Part shown: positions 47,683-56,871 of the stretch, one piece after another
Layout: each line of letters begins with the position of its first letter
How positions within the stretch are numbered: the first letter of the stretch is position 1
DNA from: Rhodococcus qingshengii JCM 15477
Lineage (GTDB): Bacteria; Actinomycetota; Actinomycetes; Mycobacteriales; Mycobacteriaceae
DNA length: 64,000 bases
Assembly: GCF_023221595.1 (NCBI RefSeq)
Contig: NZ_CP096563.1
Span: forward strand, 62,001 to 126,000
Reading direction: 5' to 3'
Made by a program: the position numbers and the translations under genes
The notes under the pieces: model-generated
Told to the model about the DNA's origin: nothing
The model's input: the letters and a program-made list of their open reading frames with translations, nothing else
Database searches by the model: none

Positions 47683-48999
47683 GTGACTTCTGAGACCGCT
47701 CTCCCCGAATCAGGCCAACAGCAGGTGAGCCCGCCGCGCTTTCACCGCGCCTGGTCCGTCGCGATCGTGGCATTCCTGGCGTTGGTCGGTGCGGCGAGCT
47801 TCCGCGCTGCCCCATCGGTGCTGATCGATCCGCTGCACGAAGATTTCGGGTGGTCGCGCGCCAGCATCTCGGCGGCCGTCTCGGTCAACCTGATTCTGTA
47901 CGGGTTGACCTCGCCGTTCGCTGCTGCCTTGATGGAGAGGTTCGGTATCCGGGCGGTCGTCACCTCGGCGTTGGCGCTCATCTCGCTCGGCAGTGGTCTC
48001 ACGATCTTCATGACCTCGAGTTGGCAGCTCATTCTGCTGTGGGGTGTCTTCGTCGGTCTCGGTACCGGTTCGATGGCGCTGGCGTTTGTCGCCACCGTCG
48101 TCGATCGCTGGTTCGTCGAGAAGCGTGGTCTCGTGACCGGCATCCTGACGGCCGGTGGTGCTGCCGGTCAGCTGGTGTTCCTCCCGGTCCTGGCGAAGAT
48201 CGCCGAAACGTACGACTGGAAGAGCGTCGCCTTCACAGTTTCGTTTGCCGCACTGGCCGTTGTGCCGTTCGTTCTGCTGTTCCTGCGTAACTATCCGTCA
48301 GACGTGGGTACGACGCCGTACGGCGCGCCCGGCGATTACGCCCCACCCGCCAAGCCTGTCTACCAGCGCGGCGGCGCCGGAGGCCGGGCGATCTCGGTGC
48401 TGGTGATGGCGTCGAAGACCAAGGTGTTCTGGCTTCTCGCCGGTACCTTCGCGATCTGCGGCGCGAGCACCAACGGCCTGATCGGCACGCACTTCGTCCC
48501 GGCGTCGCACGACCACGGAATGCCGATCACCACGGCCGCGTCCCTGTTGGCGTTGATCGGAATCCTCGACATGGTCGGCACCATCGCTTCGGGTTGGTTC
48601 ACCGACCGGATGGACTCGCGAAAACTTCTCGGCATCTACTACCTGTTCCGCGGAATCTCGCTGCTCTTCCTGCCGCTGCTGCTCGCGAACACTGTGAATC
48701 CACCGATGATCGCGTTTGTCATCTTCTACGGGCTCGACTGGGTGGCGACGGTTCCGCCGACCGTCGCGCTGTGCCGTCAACACTTCGGCGCCGACGCCCC
48801 CATCGTGTTCGGTTGGGTGCTGGCATCGCACCAGATCGGTGCGGGTCTGGTGGCCTTCTTGGCCGGTCTCGTTCGTGATCAGATCGGCTCGTACGACGCT
48901 GCCTTCTTGGTGGCCGGCGCGCTCTGCGCGATCGCCGCAGTCATGTCGTTGTTGATCGCAAAACGTCCGAAAGAGGCAGTATTGGTTGACTCTGTCTGA
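47683..48999 (+). CDS. MFS transporter
   Basis: The 438-residue protein has about 12 hydrophobic segments in two halves. The sequence resembles the oxalate/formate and monocarboxylate antiporter branch (DEDFGWSRASISAAVSVN-type start, here HEDFGWSRASIS). It probably moves an organic acid, with unknown substrate. The start is GTG 47683. It is divergent from the GlxA-type regulator. Confidence 0.88.
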   Translation: MTSETALPESGQQQVSPPRFHRAWSVAIVAFLALVGAASFRAAPSVLIDPLHEDFGWSRASISAAVSVNLILYGLTSPFAAALMERFGIRAVVTSALALISLGSGLTIFMTSSWQLILLWGVFVGLGTGSMALAFVATVVDRWFVEKRGLVTGILTAGGAAGQLVFLPVLAKIAETYDWKSVAFTVSFAALAVVPFVLLFLRNYPSDVGTTPYGAPGDYAPPAKPVYQRGGAGGRAISVLVMASKTKVFWLLAGTFAICGASTNGLIGTHFVPASHDHGMPITTAASLLALIGILDMVGTIASGWFTDRMDSRKLLGIYYLFRGISLLFLPLLLANTVNPPMIAFVIFYGLDWVATVPPTVALCRQHFGADAPIVFGWVLASHQIGAGLVAFLAGLVRDQIGSYDAAFLVAGALCAIAAVMSLLIAKRPKEAVLVDSV

Positions 49000-49077
49000 T
49001 TCGGCACTGTGATCGGTACCACCGACGGGGTAAGTTGTGTGTAACTCCAAGAACTACTCACCAGTAGGGGTGCTGAA

Positions 49078-50631
49078 ATGCCTGCTCCGTCCGCTGCGAC
49101 CTTCTCGCGGCTCGCCGATCTGATCGCCATCGACAATGTTGCCGACCGCCCGACGAAGTCCATCACCGAGGTGTTCACCGGCAAGGAGCTGGCGACCATC
49201 CCCGTCGGCACCGCCGACGACGCACTTGCGGCCATCGCCCGTGCCCGCGTCGCCCAGAAGGAATGGGCCAAGCGCTCCGTCCTCGACCGCGCTGCCGTCT
49301 TCCACCGCTACCGCGATCTCATCCTCGAGAACCGCGACGCCCTCATGGACATGGCTCAGGCCGAGACCGGAAAGTCGCGTACCGCAGCTCAGGAAGAAGT
49401 CCTCGACATCTCGATGACGTCGCGGCACTACGCACGTGTGGCTCCGAAGCTGCTGCGTCCGCGTCGCGTCTCCGGCATGCTCCCGGGTCTGACGAAGACC
49501 GTCGTCCGCTACCAGCCCAAGGGCGTAGTCGGCGTCATCTCGCCGTGGAACTACCCGATGACGCTGGCCGTGTCCGACGCCATCGCCGCGCTGCTCGCCG
49601 GTAACGCCGTTGTCCTCAAGCCGGACAGCCAGACGCCGTACTGCGCGCTCGCCTGCGTCGAACTGCTCTACAAGGCGGGTCTGCCTCGCGACCTCTTCGC
49701 CGTGGTTCCCGGGCCGGGCTCCGTCGTCGGCACCGCCCTGGTCGAGAACACCGACTACCTCATGTTCACCGGTTCCACCGCGACCGGTCAGCTCCTCGCC
49801 GAGCAGGCCGGCCGTCGACTGATCGGCTTCTCCGCCGAACTCGGTGGCAAGAACCCGATGATCGTTGCCGCCGGCGCAGACCTGCGCGAGGTCACCGACG
49901 CCGCTGTGCGTGCGTGCTTCTCCAACTCCGGTCAGCTGTGCATCTCCATCGAGCGCATCTACGTCGAAGAGTCCATCGCACCCGAGTTCATCCGCATGTT
50001 CGGTGACCGCGTCAAGAAGATGAACCTCGCCGCCGGATACGAATTCGGAATCGAGATGGGCAGCCTCGTCTCCGAGGCGCAGGTCAAGGCAATCTCTGCT
50101 CATGTCGACGACGCAGTGGTCAAGGGCGCCACCGTCATTGCCGGTGGCAAGGCTCGGCCGGACATCGGACCGCTGTTCTACGAGCCCACCCTGCTCACCG
50201 GGGTTCCCGAAGACGCCGAGTGCTACCGCGACGAGACCTTCGGGCCGCTCGTCTCGATCTACCCCGTCAAGGACGTCGAAGAGGCCATCGCTGCGGCCAA
50301 CGACACCGAGTACGGCCTCAACGCCAGTGTGTGGGCGGGAAGCAAGGCTGCCGGCGAAGCCATCGCAGCGCGCATCCACGCCGGCACTGTCAACGTCGAC
50401 GAGGGTTACGCACCCACCTGGGGCAGCACCGCAGCACCGATGGGCGGTATGGGTGTCTCGGGCGTCGGTCGTCGTCACGGCGCCGAGGGGCTGATCAAGT
50501 ACACCGAACCGCAGACCGTTGCCACCACTCGCGTCATGAATCTCGGTGGACCGCGCGGACTTCCGGCCAAGGTGTGGGCAAAGCTCATGCCTCACGCCAT
50601 CAAGATCATGTCCTGGGTTCCGGGCCGGTAA
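49078..50631 (+). CDS. gabD2: Succinate-semialdehyde dehydrogenase (NADP+)-like
   Basis: The 517-residue aldehyde dehydrogenase has the Rossmann segment ISPWNYPMTLAV, the general base region in AELGGKNPMIV, and nucleophile Cys288 in NSGQLCIS. Overall it follows the actinobacterial GabD2 pattern, including the long C-terminal extension (ending AIKIMSWVPGR). It oxidises an aldehyde, probably succinic semialdehyde, to the acid. TAGGGG precedes the ATG. The next gene starts 4 bases after its stop. Confidence 0.88.
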   Translation: MPAPSAATFSRLADLIAIDNVADRPTKSITEVFTGKELATIPVGTADDALAAIARARVAQKEWAKRSVLDRAAVFHRYRDLILENRDALMDMAQAETGKSRTAAQEEVLDISMTSRHYARVAPKLLRPRRVSGMLPGLTKTVVRYQPKGVVGVISPWNYPMTLAVSDAIAALLAGNAVVLKPDSQTPYCALACVELLYKAGLPRDLFAVVPGPGSVVGTALVENTDYLMFTGSTATGQLLAEQAGRRLIGFSAELGGKNPMIVAAGADLREVTDAAVRACFSNSGQLCISIERIYVEESIAPEFIRMFGDRVKKMNLAAGYEFGIEMGSLVSEAQVKAISAHVDDAVVKGATVIAGGKARPDIGPLFYEPTLLTGVPEDAECYRDETFGPLVSIYPVKDVEEAIAAANDTEYGLNASVWAGSKAAGEAIAARIHAGTVNVDEGYAPTWGSTAAPMGGMGVSGVGRRHGAEGLIKYTEPQTVATTRVMNLGGPRGLPAKVWAKLMPHAIKIMSWVPGR

Positions 50632-50634
50632 CGG

Positions 50635-51078
50635 GTGGAAACCGCCAGCGCGTACATCGAGGCAACGCCGGTATCGGTGTGGAAGGTTGTCAGCGACATC
50701 GAAGGTATGGGTCGCTTCAGCCCTGAAAACACCGGTGGAACATGGACTTCCGGAACTCCGGGCACTGTGGGTGCAAAGTTCAAGGGCACCAACAAGCATG
50801 GTCTGATTCGGTGGAGCACGCACTGCACGGTGGTCGACGTGGTCGACTGCCGGAGGTTCTCCTTCGAATCGGACGAGCCGAAAGCGCGGTGGACCTTTGT
50901 GCTCGAGCCTTCGGGAACGGGCACCGTGCTTACCGAGACTCGTGAGATCTATGCGACGCCAGCGCTTTACGTGCGCATGATGTCGGGTAGCGGCCTACTC
51001 GGTCGGGGTCGAGATCAGCTGATGCAGACCGGAATGGAAACCACTCTGGCGCGCATCAAGGCGTTTCTGGAGAGCTAG
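50635..51078 (+). CDS. SRPBCC-family protein
   Basis: The 147-residue protein starts at GTG 50635. It fits the polyketide-cyclase/START-like fold: ASAYIEATPVSVWKVVSDIEGMGRFSPE, then a WTFVLEPSGTGTVLTETREI strand pair and a long C-terminal helix. Such proteins bind hydrophobic ligands. It is co-transcribed with the aldehyde dehydrogenase; its role is unknown. Confidence 0.85.
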   Translation: METASAYIEATPVSVWKVVSDIEGMGRFSPENTGGTWTSGTPGTVGAKFKGTNKHGLIRWSTHCTVVDVVDCRRFSFESDEPKARWTFVLEPSGTGTVLTETREIYATPALYVRMMSGSGLLGRGRDQLMQTGMETTLARIKAFLES

Positions 51079-51084
51079 AAACTT

Positions 51085-51129
51085 ACACAAGTGGGGCTGC
51101 ACTCGAATCGAGTGCGGCCCCACTTGTGT
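51085..51129. terminator. Bidirectional terminator
   Basis: A 22-bp stem with one wobble (arms 51085-51106 and 51108-51129) lies between the convergent SRPBCC and proline dehydrogenase genes. A-rich and T-rich flanks on either side serve both directions. Confidence 0.85.
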
Positions 51130-51139
51130 TGTTGGAGAT

Positions 51140-52096
51140 CTAGTTTGCAGTGCTGATGAGCGCAGCGTCGATGAGCGCGGTGTAGACACGCTCTGGTTCT
51201 TCGGCGATGCGATTGAGTACGTACAGCCACCACTGTGTTCCGAAGATGACGTATTCGCGTGTGGTGAAGCCCTCTGCTCGGAGGGCGTCCAACTGCTCGG
51301 TACCGAGGCCGAGCAGCATCTCGAACTCGACGTGCTCGCCTCTGAGCTTCGAATCATGTTCGGCGCGTAGTGCTTCGAGGATGTCGCGGTCATGTGTCGC
51401 GATGGAGACCTGGTGACCCGAGTCGACGATTCGGGCTGCGTAGTCGAGATACGCGCTGCGCAGTTCGGCACTACCGCGTGGGTAGGCGACGGACTCGGCT
51501 TCGAGGAAGGCGCCCTTCACGAGACGGATGCGGCCGGGTCGGTCCAGCAGAGCGGCGAGATCCTTTGCCGTGCGGTGCAGTCGGGCCTGAACGGTGATCC
51601 CCACATGAGTGAAGCGCTCGGCCAGTCGCGCGTGCATGTCGAGGACCAGGTCGGTGCGGTCGGACGCTTCGGCAGAGATGATCAGCTCGGCACCTGCGCG
51701 TTCCGTGGTCTCGGCCAGGCGCACGACATTGCGAAAGCACTGCTCCGGATCGATGACCAAGCCGATGTGCGAGAGGTCGAACGACACGGTGCTGTCGACG
51801 CCCGACGTTCCGATCCGTTCCGCCAATTCCACGAACACATCGGTTTCGGCGTTCGCGAGTTCGGGATCCCGGACGCTTTCCCCGGTGTATTCGATGCTCG
51901 CCTTGTGTCCTCGCGCGAAGATCGAGGGGAGTCGGTCGAAAGCGTCGTCGATGGTTTCGCCGCCGATGTAGCGAGCGGCGACTTTCCGTGCGAGTGCTGC
52001 CGTCGCGGCGTCCGCCATGGTGCGTTCTTTCAGGGATTCGTCGAGTGCGAGGCGGCGTAGGACGTCCGCGGCCTGGGCTTGTAGATCCGTGTTCAC
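51140..52096 (-). CDS. Proline dehydrogenase
   Basis: The 318-residue single-domain protein starts at GTG 52096 (VNTDLQAQAADVLRR). The beta/alpha barrel carries FAD- and proline-contacting segments: SFDLSHIGLV, ISAEASDRTDLVLD, GITVQARLHRT, RIRLVKGAFLE and the C-terminal LYVLNRIAEEP. It oxidises proline to pyrroline-5-carboxylate. The partner P5C dehydrogenase gene is not adjacent. The frame is open upstream across the promoter of the divergent gene, which argues against a longer start. Confidence 0.92.
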   Translation of the reverse strand: MNTDLQAQAADVLRRLALDESLKERTMADAATAALARKVAARYIGGETIDDAFDRLPSIFARGHKASIEYTGESVRDPELANAETDVFVELAERIGTSGVDSTVSFDLSHIGLVIDPEQCFRNVVRLAETTERAGAELIISAEASDRTDLVLDMHARLAERFTHVGITVQARLHRTAKDLAALLDRPGRIRLVKGAFLEAESVAYPRGSAELRSAYLDYAARIVDSGHQVSIATHDRDILEALRAEHDSKLRGEHVEFEMLLGLGTEQLDALRAEGFTTREYVIFGTQWWLYVLNRIAEEPERVYTALIDAALISTAN

Positions 52097-52159
52097 GGCT
52101 TCAGCGTATCCGGACGAGGGTGCGGGAATTATTCTACGAACCCTTGCGTTCGATCTATT

Positions 52160-52178
52160 GTCGATATATCGTCGATAT
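52160..52178. promoter_or_regulatory. Repeated GTCGATAT operator-like boxes
   Basis: GTCGATAT occurs at 52160-52167 and 52171-52178, 11 bases (one helical turn) apart. CGATATATCG at 52162-52171 is a perfect palindrome between them. The site is 34 bases upstream of ATG 52212 and resembles a binding site for a dimeric repressor, perhaps PadR-type. Confidence 0.5.
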
Positions 52179-52211
52179 GTCAAATAAACACAGACAGTCC
52201 AGGAGGACAAC

Positions 52212-52640
52212 ATGTACGCCCCACACAACAACCCAGAAATGCAAGAACGTCGCGAGCATGGCCGCCGAGGCCCGCATCGTGGACACGGTTTCCGTCGAGG
52301 ATTCGAGGGAGAGCGACCCGAGGGTCGCTTCGAAGATCGAGCAGAAGGACGCCCCGAAGGCCGGCGCGGTCGACTTGACCAGCGCGGATTCGGTCGACCT
52401 GACCAGCGCGGACACGGTCGGCCGGGTTTCGGTGAAGCCGGCGCAGCGCTCCGTCCCGCGATGGGCCTACTCCGAGGTGCCGCTGTCGCGGTAGCCGCAG
52501 GTGGGACCGCTGAGCAGGTAGCCAAGGCCGAGGCAATTCTCGCCGAGGCACGCCGAGCACTGTTCGAGATGCTGGCGGAAAAGTCGGCTGACGCGCAGCA
52601 GGCTCACACAGAATCTACCGACACGCTGCCGGCAGAGTGA
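52212..52640 (+). CDS. Arg/Gly/Glu-rich low-complexity protein
   Basis: The 142-residue protein starts at ATG 52212 with a strong AGGAGGA. Residues 10-75 are a disordered Arg/Gly/Glu/His tract containing the repeat DQRGFGRPDQRGHGRP. The C-terminal part (about 80-130) is predicted helical (VAKAEAILAEARRALFEMLAEK). The composition recalls the leading segments of actinobacterial PadR proteins, but no winged-helix domain is present. It may bind nucleic acid or another protein. The good ribosome site and upstream boxes support expression. Confidence 0.65.
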   Translation: MYAPHNNPEMQERREHGRRGPHRGHGFRRGFEGERPEGRFEDRAEGRPEGRRGRLDQRGFGRPDQRGHGRPGFGEAGAALRPAMGLLRGAAVAVAAGGTAEQVAKAEAILAEARRALFEMLAEKSADAQQAHTESTDTLPAE

Positions 52641-52649
52641 TCACGGCGC

Positions 52650-53465
52650 TCAGGCGCCGACGGTGACTTCCTCGCTGTTCATGCCGGAAACGTGGCCGTC
52701 GGCGCCCTCTCGCCAGTACCCGACAACATTGTGCTTGTCGCGAGCAATTCCTCGAACTTCCCTCAGGTGCTTGCGAATACGACGGCTGGTTGCGCTTTCG
52801 CACGCCACCCACGCGTAGACGTCGGCCGTTTCGGATTCGGGAAACTCGACCTTCTCCACAGCTTCGAACAGCGCGCTCGGCGCCTTTCCGAGGCCACTCC
52901 CCACGAGCCACGTGTACGTGACGTCGCCGCGAGTGACAAATTCCTGTCGATCCTCTTCGGTTTCGACCTCGATGATCGCCTGTGCGACATCGCCTTCACG
53001 AAGTTCTTCGACAATCCTGCCCAGTCCGGGGAGACCCGTGGCGTCTGCGACCAGCAGCTGCCAGCGAGGACCCGCCGGTGCTTGGTAGTGGGACCGCGAA
53101 CTGTCCGACCAGAAGACGCCTAGTAGGTGACCTGGTTCGGCCCGCAGGGCCCAATCCGCTGCAATACCGCCAGGGTGCACGACGAAGTCGATTTCCAGAC
53201 GTCGGCCGCCGTCGTGCACCTTGCGCACGGTGTAGTGCCGCCACGGTGGCTCGGTTCCGAGATCGGCCTTGCCGTAGTCGGGATTGTTGAAGTAGTCGTA
53301 TTCTGCTTCTGTTTCACCGGGTTTCGGGAACGCGAGGTCGATGCGCTCGTCGCCTTGTCCGCCGGTCGGCCAGTGCCAGTCGCCTTCTGCCTCGATGCTG
53401 ATTCGCCGCATGTGCGGGGTCAGGGACGTGACGGTGACAACGCGGGCGGGTTCGCAGAAAGACAT
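52650..53465 (-). CDS. Siderophore-interacting protein (ferric-siderophore reductase)
   Basis: The 271-residue protein has the FAD-binding barrel motif WRHYTVRKV, then a SIP C-terminal domain (LLVADATGLPGLGRI, VYAWVACESATSRRIRKHLREV and the final YWREGADGH). It reduces ferric siderophores in the cytoplasm using NAD(P)H, releasing iron. It is convergent with the Arg/Gly-rich gene (9-base gap). No siderophore genes lie in the window. Confidence 0.92.
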   Translation of the reverse strand: MSFCEPARVVTVTSLTPHMRRISIEAEGDWHWPTGGQGDERIDLAFPKPGETEAEYDYFNNPDYGKADLGTEPPWRHYTVRKVHDGGRRLEIDFVVHPGGIAADWALRAEPGHLLGVFWSDSSRSHYQAPAGPRWQLLVADATGLPGLGRIVEELREGDVAQAIIEVETEEDRQEFVTRGDVTYTWLVGSGLGKAPSALFEAVEKVEFPESETADVYAWVACESATSRRIRKHLREVRGIARDKHNVVGYWREGADGHVSGMNSEEVTVGA

Positions 53466-53538
53466 GCCTCGACCCTATGGGTCCGGCGTGTCGAAGTGGA
53501 GACAGATGCTGTCGCAAGACGGACATCGAGCGCAGCCG

Positions 53539-53596
53539 AAAAGGCCAGCGTATGCCCCGGGGCATGATTCTTCCCTGGTGTACACGCTGGCCTTTT
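53539..53596. repeat. Nested inverted repeat beside the HNH gene
   Basis: AAAAGGCCAGCGT (53539-53551) is the exact reverse complement of 53584-53596. The 32-base interior starts with a perfect 14-bp palindrome, ATGCCCCGGGGCAT (53552-53565). The T/A runs at the ends would serve as terminators on both strands. It lies between the start of the SIP gene and the stop of the HNH gene. Confidence 0.7.
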
Positions 53597-53609
53597 CAGT
53601 TATGTCGGT

Positions 53610-54848
53610 TCACGCCGCTGTCGGTGGGCTGTTCCCACCGATCGGCTGTTGATACGGATCGATCGACATCGGTGGATAGAACACCGATTTCCGATCCGGC
53701 CCGATCTCCACCCGCCACTCCGTGTGGTGCAGCGTCCGGTGGTGATGACCGCACAACAAGATCAGATTGTCGAGATCTGTTGGGCCGCCATCGTTCCAGT
53801 GAACAATATGATGGGCATCGCACCACCCCGACGGCGTTCCGCACCCCGGAAACGCGCACCCACCATCACGAACCGCCAACGCCCGCCGTTGGGGTACCGT
53901 CGCGGTCCTTGCTTCTTTGCCGCAGTCGAGCGGAACCCCGTTCTCATCCAACAAAATCCGCGTCACGGTGCAGTCGCAGGCCAACATCCGTGCGGTGTCG
54001 ATGCTGATCGGGCCCACCCAATCCGCCCACGCGAACCCGAGTTCCTCCGTCGACGGCAGGAGGTCTTTCAAAGCCTGCAGATCCGTCATGTCTTTCGCGG
54101 ACGCGGTGACCGTGATGTGCGGTTTCACCCCGCCTTCGATCGGACCCAACCCCGCCCGCTCGCACCGCCGCAGTAATTCGCAGAACCCGTCCGCCCGCCG
54201 TAGCGCCGGCGTACGGGTGTCCTTGACGCCGTCCTTCTCCGGCGTCGGAGCAGACAGACTCGACAACAACGTGATCAGACGCGCCCCGTTCACAGCATCC
54301 AGATCACCCTTCACCGACACCCGCCCGTACAAACCTTTCGAGGCATAGAACTCGTTGCGCTCCGAATCCTCACCCACCGGAACACCGTCCTCACGCTTGC
54401 CGTACTGCTTCTCGATCCGCCGGATCGCCGCCCGCACCGCATCACAATCAGCGATGTTCTTCGACGCCAACCCCAACAGAATCCCGCGAGCCTTGTCCAC
54501 ATCTGCCAGGGTCATGTTCTTCGGCGGATGCTGACAAAACGACGCAACCTGCCGCGCCTTCAACGCATCCACATCACCACGGTGAAACGCATCCGCGACA
54601 ACAGGTTCGAGCATCAACAACCGCGCCAACCCGACCAGCAGACTGCACTCACCGATCTCCAGATTCGTCGAACCATGCAACCACTGCGCGATCGCCCGAA
54701 AACCCTTCCCACCGAGAACCTCCCGGGAAAACATCTCCACGATCAGCAACACCATCCGCGACTGCAACTCGTGCCGGACACGCACCAGATCCAGAACCTC
54801 ACTCTTGAGGTCCTCGCCATCCAGTTGCCACGCTTCCCGACTGTCCAT
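53610..54848 (-). CDS. DUF222 / HNH endonuclease-signature protein
   Basis: The 412-residue protein has an N-terminal DUF222 domain (about 1-300) and a C-terminal HNH motif: CAFPGCGTPSGWCDAHHIVHWNDGGPTDLDNLILLCGHHHRTLH, with both Cys pairs and the catalytic His. This is the mycobacterial 13E12-type family, found in many scattered copies in actinobacteria and suspected to be mobile. It probably nicks or cuts DNA; its biological role is unknown. The adjoining nested inverted repeat at 53539 may be linked to its insertion. Confidence 0.88.
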   Translation of the reverse strand: MDSREAWQLDGEDLKSEVLDLVRVRHELQSRMVLLIVEMFSREVLGGKGFRAIAQWLHGSTNLEIGECSLLVGLARLLMLEPVVADAFHRGDVDALKARQVASFCQHPPKNMTLADVDKARGILLGLASKNIADCDAVRAAIRRIEKQYGKREDGVPVGEDSERNEFYASKGLYGRVSVKGDLDAVNGARLITLLSSLSAPTPEKDGVKDTRTPALRRADGFCELLRRCERAGLGPIEGGVKPHITVTASAKDMTDLQALKDLLPSTEELGFAWADWVGPISIDTARMLACDCTVTRILLDENGVPLDCGKEARTATVPQRRALAVRDGGCAFPGCGTPSGWCDAHHIVHWNDGGPTDLDNLILLCGHHHRTLHHTEWRVEIGPDRKSVFYPPMSIDPYQQPIGGNSPPTAA

Positions 54849-54940
54849 GCTAAAAGTCTAATCGAACAAAGTTTCGAACACAAGAGAATCGCAGGCGAAA
54901 ATTGCTGCTGTCCAGCTACTTTCGACAATTCGGGCAAATG

Positions 54941-55558
54941 TCAGATTGAACCCAACTCGCGCGCACGAGCTACCGCCGACGTCCGCGACTTCACTCCCAA
55001 CTTGCCGAAGATGTGAACCAGGTGCGACTTGACCGTGGTCTCACTCAGGAACAGTTCTTTGCCGATCTCTCGGTTGGAGCGACCCGCCGCCACCAACTTC
55101 AGAACTTCGATTTCCCTTGGGCTGAGGCTGGTTTCGGGTTTGCGTACCCGAGTCATGAGCTTCGACGCGATGGCGGGGGAGAGAACGCTGTCCCCGCTCG
55201 CAGCGGCGCGGACGGCTGACAGCAACTCGACCGGTGGTGTGTCCTTGAGTAGGTACCCGCTGGCCCCGGCCTCGACAGCGCTCAAGATGTCTGCATCCGT
55301 GTCGTAGTTGGTCACGACGAGTACGTGCGGCGGATTCGGCAGCGCGCACACCGCGCGGGTGGCGTCGACGCCCGTCTTCCCGGGGCCGAATCGCAGGTCC
55401 ATGAGCACGAGGTCGACCGGCGTGGTGGCGCAGAAGGCTATGGCTTCCTCGGCGGTGCCCGCTTCGCCGACTACCTCGATGTCGGCTTCGCTTTCGAGCA
55501 GCGCTCGTAGCCCGGCGCGCACGATCGCGTGATCGTCGGCGAGCAGCAGGCGGATCAC
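54941..55558 (-). CDS. NarL/LuxR-family response regulator
   Basis: The 205-residue protein has a receiver domain with phospho-acceptor Asp54 (VLMDLRFGPG) and Lys in LLKDTPP. The C-terminal LuxR-type HTH is SLSPREIEVLKLVAAGRSNREIGKELFLSETTVKSHLVHIF. It is the partner of the histidine kinase, whose stop it overlaps by 4 bases. The likely target is the divergent ABC transporter operon. Confidence 0.93.
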   Translation of the reverse strand: MIRLLLADDHAIVRAGLRALLESEADIEVVGEAGTAEEAIAFCATTPVDLVLMDLRFGPGKTGVDATRAVCALPNPPHVLVVTNYDTDADILSAVEAGASGYLLKDTPPVELLSAVRAAASGDSVLSPAIASKLMTRVRKPETSLSPREIEVLKLVAAGRSNREIGKELFLSETTVKSHLVHIFGKLGVKSRTSAVARARELGSI

Positions 55559-56760
55559 GGTTCGCCGACTTCGAGAGGAAACGTCACTGCGACGGCCGTG
55601 TGTCCCGGCTCGGACTCGATGGAGAAAGTCCCGCCCTGCAGTTCGACGCGCCGGCGAATTGCATTGAGGCCGAAAGATTCCGCCGGGCCACGTTCGAGAA
55701 CTGCCACGTCGAAACCGTGACCGTTGTCGACCACGTCGAGGCTGACGGTGTCATCGGAATAGGTCAGTGTCACAGCCATTCTGGTTGCATCGGCATGGCG
55801 GAGAACATTGGACACCGCGCCCTGAGCGATGCGTACCAATGTTGCTTCGAGGGGCATCGGCAGCCGCACTGCCTCGCCTTCGACCACGGAGCGCGCTTCC
55901 AGTTCAGGACTGCTCGCGCGTTCGCAGATTCGACGAAGCGCGTCGGCGAGCGACTGACCGTCCAAGGCCGCGGGCGTCAATTCGGCTATGAGTTGGCGGG
56001 TTTCGGCAAGACTGTCCGCGGCAGTTTCCCGTGCGAGGCTGATCTGACGGATGGCCGGGCTGTCCGGATCGGCGCGTTCGGCAGCGTGAAGGAGCATCTG
56101 GATGCTCGAAAGTCCCTGGGCCACGGTGTCGTGAATCTCGGCGGCGAGTCTTTCACGTTCCGCGAATTTTCCGGCGTCGCGAGACGTCGACGCCAATTCT
56201 TCACGAGTATTCATCAACTCGTCGATGAGACGACCGCGCTCGGCTGCCTCGCGGTACAGCGCTTGATATCCGAGGCCGATTGCAACCGCTACGGCAGCGC
56301 CGATGATCGGGCCGACGGCGCCGGCAATCGTCCATCCACGATGCAGGCCGGTGCCGACCACGGCGACAGCCGTTGCCGCGGTGACGGCGAGAAGACTCCA
56401 GGGGCGTCGCAGAATATGGAGATAGAGGAAGAAGAGTCCGAACGCGAGGTAGGCGGCGTCGGCGGATACCGCCATCGTCGCGATCCAGACGAGGGTCAGC
56501 ACGGCCAGCCACCAGCGGGCAGCGTTGCCGCGCAGCCTTTTGGCGACCCCGAAAAGATAGACGGCAACAAAGATCACGGCCAACGCGATGATTGTTGCGG
56601 TCAGGTCGGATTCGTCGAGCAGCGCTCGAAGAAACACCACACCGGCCAGCGCCATGACAAGGACATGCAGGCCCAGTTGTAGGCCGGCGAAGACAGGCGT
56701 GAGCGGAGATCGGTGCATCTCGCCCAGCTTAGCGAGGTTCGGGCCTCGTTCATCCATCAA
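55555..56760 (-). CDS. Sensor histidine kinase (HisKA_3 type)
   Basis: The 401-residue protein has about six N-terminal hydrophobic segments with almost no extracellular loops, as in intramembrane-sensing kinases. The dimerisation motif ERLAAEIHDTVAQGLSSI carries phospho-acceptor His210. The ATPase domain has an N-box-like VSNVLRHADAT and G-box DNGHGFD. Such NarL-type systems next to ABC exporters usually respond to cell-envelope stress or antibiotics. Confidence 0.92.
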   Translation of the reverse strand: MMDERGPNLAKLGEMHRSPLTPVFAGLQLGLHVLVMALAGVVFLRALLDESDLTATIIALAVIFVAVYLFGVAKRLRGNAARWWLAVLTLVWIATMAVSADAAYLAFGLFFLYLHILRRPWSLLAVTAATAVAVVGTGLHRGWTIAGAVGPIIGAAVAVAIGLGYQALYREAAERGRLIDELMNTREELASTSRDAGKFAERERLAAEIHDTVAQGLSSIQMLLHAAERADPDSPAIRQISLARETAADSLAETRQLIAELTPAALDGQSLADALRRICERASSPELEARSVVEGEAVRLPMPLEATLVRIAQGAVSNVLRHADATRMAVTLTYSDDTVSLDVVDNGHGFDVAVLERGPAESFGLNAIRRRVELQGGTFSIESEPGHTAVAVTFPLEVGEP

Positions 56761-56871
56761 AAGTTGTAAACCGGGATGGTTCTTTCGAGCGCTGGAATGT
56801 CGATCCGAGGTGCGATGGAAAGAGTCTGCATCCGCGAGAGCGTAGAGGCAAGCACAGGAAAGGAATTCACA

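Noticed and set aside
53539..53596. Insertion-sequence terminal repeats
   Set aside because: Arms are only 45 bases apart and enclose no gene; no transposase is present.
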